From Liolophura sinensis (Eukaryota > Mollusca > Polyplacophora > Chitonida > Chitonidae): a stretch of 64,000 bases of DNA. The stretch covers positions 13,013,608 through 13,077,607 of the forward strand of contig NC_088299.1 of assembly GCF_032854445.1 (NCBI RefSeq), in the 5' to 3' direction. Below the pieces are notes generated by a model. It saw only the letters and a list, made by a program, of their open reading frames with translations. It was not told the DNA's origin and did not search any database. This document shows, piece after piece, positions 62,401-64,000 of the stretch (positions are counted from its first letter, which is position 1; the number at the start of each line of letters is the position of its first letter). Made by a program: the position numbers and the translations under genes.

Positions 62401-63873
62401 CGAAAAGACACAGGCAAGGATGTCCAGAAGTAATTCGATGTGCATTTGACATTCAAAAATAATTGCCGACTTCTCATATCTTCTGATCAGATTTTATTGG
62501 TTTTTTTAAGCGACTTTCTATCATGTACCCGATTGGGTTATTGTGAAATGTTCAACCTATTCCGTTCCAAAAAATAATTTAATCCATTCCAGTAAAGCTG
62601 GTCCATTCTTAGTGCATTCAGAACAAATAATTGAATACCATTTCATAATAACCATATCCTGATGCATCTTGTTGCACAAGTTCACCTGCGTAACCGACAT
62701 TGCAAATATGTGTCCTAAAATCGTTGATTAGGTGGTTCTCCAGCGGCTTGGCTCATTATATTAAAGCCTTCACTGGTATTCAAATCAAAGTCACGCTGTT
62801 CAGGCTGCGGCTTTATTACCTACGGTTTGCCAGGCACGTGGCGATGTTCGGCGCTGCTCCGGAGCACGAAGAGCACGAAATTGTATTATTAAATACAAGT
62901 CAGATCTGTTTGATCTGTTCTTAAATGTACATGTTGGATCTTCATTAGCATTTTAAAATCAGTATACCTCAAGCACGTTTCCGTCAAAAAATCATTCTCA
63001 TACTAGATATAGGAAAAATCACCTTTGACGCTAATTAGTACATAAGATGACCACTTAAGAATTAGCGATCAGTAATCAGGCTGCCTTGACTCATATTCAG
63101 TTGTGACTGACACCCTTGTTTTAAGGTAATTTAACCCAAGTATTGATCCTTGACCCGTTCTTAAATGGTTTTTTAGCATGGAGTTGGAACTTAAGAATTA
63201 CAATTTTTATAATTAGCATATCTCAAGGTATCTTTTGGTAAAAAAAAAATTCCTCGTAAGCGACATAACCAATAAAAGCCATAATGAGCGTTAATTAGGC
63301 TGTTCCAAGGTGCTTAGTGCATGACCTGGGGAATTAAGAATTGGATTATAGCGATCAGGTTGTCTTGAAGAATGTTTAAAATAAGTTTCATCCTTGTACT
63401 AAGTTGTAACCGATGCCCTTGTTTTAAGGCAATTTACCACAAATATTGACCTTTGACCAGTTCTTAAATGGTTTTTAGTATGGAGCTGGAACTAAGGAAT
63501 TACCATTTTATAATTAGCACATCTAAAGGTATCTTTTGGTAAAAAAATTTCAGAAGTTATAGATAAAAGATAAAAGTTATAGTTAGTATTAATTAGACAT
63601 TTCTTAAGTGGCTTATTGCATGAGCTGGGAACGTGAGAATTAGCTTTTAGTGATCAGGTTATCATAAGGAAGGTATAAAATAAGTACATTCGTGGCCGTT
63701 AAAAATTAATTTGGGGTACTTTCCACCACACCCCTAGAGGGCTGTGCACGGCTGCCGCACTAAAGAATCACCATTTTGATGTTTTCATACATAGTTCTGC
63801 ATGTTCAATGTGTCAAACCTTTCGTACGCAACATGACCGATAAGCCTCTGCTAGCTCCTGGACTATCAGAAGC
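59496..63873. mobile_element. Large foldback element with about 1.2-kb inverted arms
   Basis: The left arm (about 59496-60660) is repeated inverted in the right arm (about 62620-63873). Outer ends: agccagcagaggtttatcgg versus ccgataagcctctgctagct. Further in: gtgcacggctgccgca-type block with ggggtactttcca, then tandem units of about 290-300 bp containing tcttttggtaaaa, gaattaccattttataatta and tcttaaatggtttttagcat. The left arm has two clear units plus a diverged third, the right arm three plus a diverged one. The centre (about 61260-62170) has repeated TGAGGTGTACCTGAGGTACA-like motifs. No transposase was recognised. It sits in the last visible intron of the NRF-6-like gene. Confidence 0.8.
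61260..62170. repeat. TGAGGTGTACC/TGAGGTACA motif cluster
   Basis: Short motifs with core TGAGGTGTA or TGAGGTACA recur irregularly on both strands, more than fifteen times, inside the centre of the foldback element. Several pairs form small palindromes. Confidence 0.75.
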
Positions 63874-64000
63874 CGTGGTAATATTCTCAAAGCTGTCGCT
63901 AAGTGTTTAAATGCATGTCGCTTAATCTTGCATGATTACTTAATTGGATGTACTTGAACCTGTTGTGCCCTTTGCTTTACCTATTTTCTGTGGCACTCCT

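Overview
The window is a eukaryotic nuclear contig from an invertebrate, most likely a mollusc (inference). Genes are sparse and broken by many GT-AG introns. Intergenic DNA is AT-rich. The non-coding part is full of tRNA-derived SINE copies whose shared 3' end (GAAATATTCTTGAGTACGGC ... CACCAATCAAATAAATAAAT) I associate with molluscan genomes. I saw no bacterial operons, CRISPR array or bona fide tRNA/rRNA gene.

Layout. (1) 1-12,835, minus strand: a complete five-exon glycine N-acyltransferase-like gene (297 aa), inside a region of local duplications; its third exon is duplicated at the left edge (3-114). (2) 16,100-19,141, plus: a cluster of TGACGTCA sites followed by a small candidate gene for a 113-aa single-pass membrane protein, then two tandem-repeat arrays. 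(3) 23,067-25,460, minus: a complete four-exon beta-tubulin gene (446 aa) with a TATA box. (4) 29,916-31,929 and 36,020-45,962, plus: two neighbouring paralogous genes for secreted proteins carrying a peptidase-M15-like zinc domain (SxHxxGxAxD plus HxH). The first is signal peptide plus M15 domain (145 aa). The second inserts seven tandem six-cysteine modules, one per exon, before the M15 domain (440 aa). A remnant of an Ty3/gypsy-type retrotransposon lies between them. (5) 48,470-59,285 and probably beyond the right edge, plus: the first seven coding exons of an NRF-6-like protein (NRF domain, then acyltransferase-3 membrane domain) with a long repetitive glycosylated ectodomain. Its last visible intron holds a large foldback element (about 59,496-63,873).

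The most interesting locus is the M15 pair. Secretion signals, a peptidoglycan-peptidase-type metal site and an exon-by-exon expanded disulfide module suggest (inference) an antibacterial or bacterial-wall-processing effector. The single-domain paralogue differs at a possible catalytic acid. All splice models were made by hand from reading frame, phase and GT/AG signals; no transcript or database support was available.
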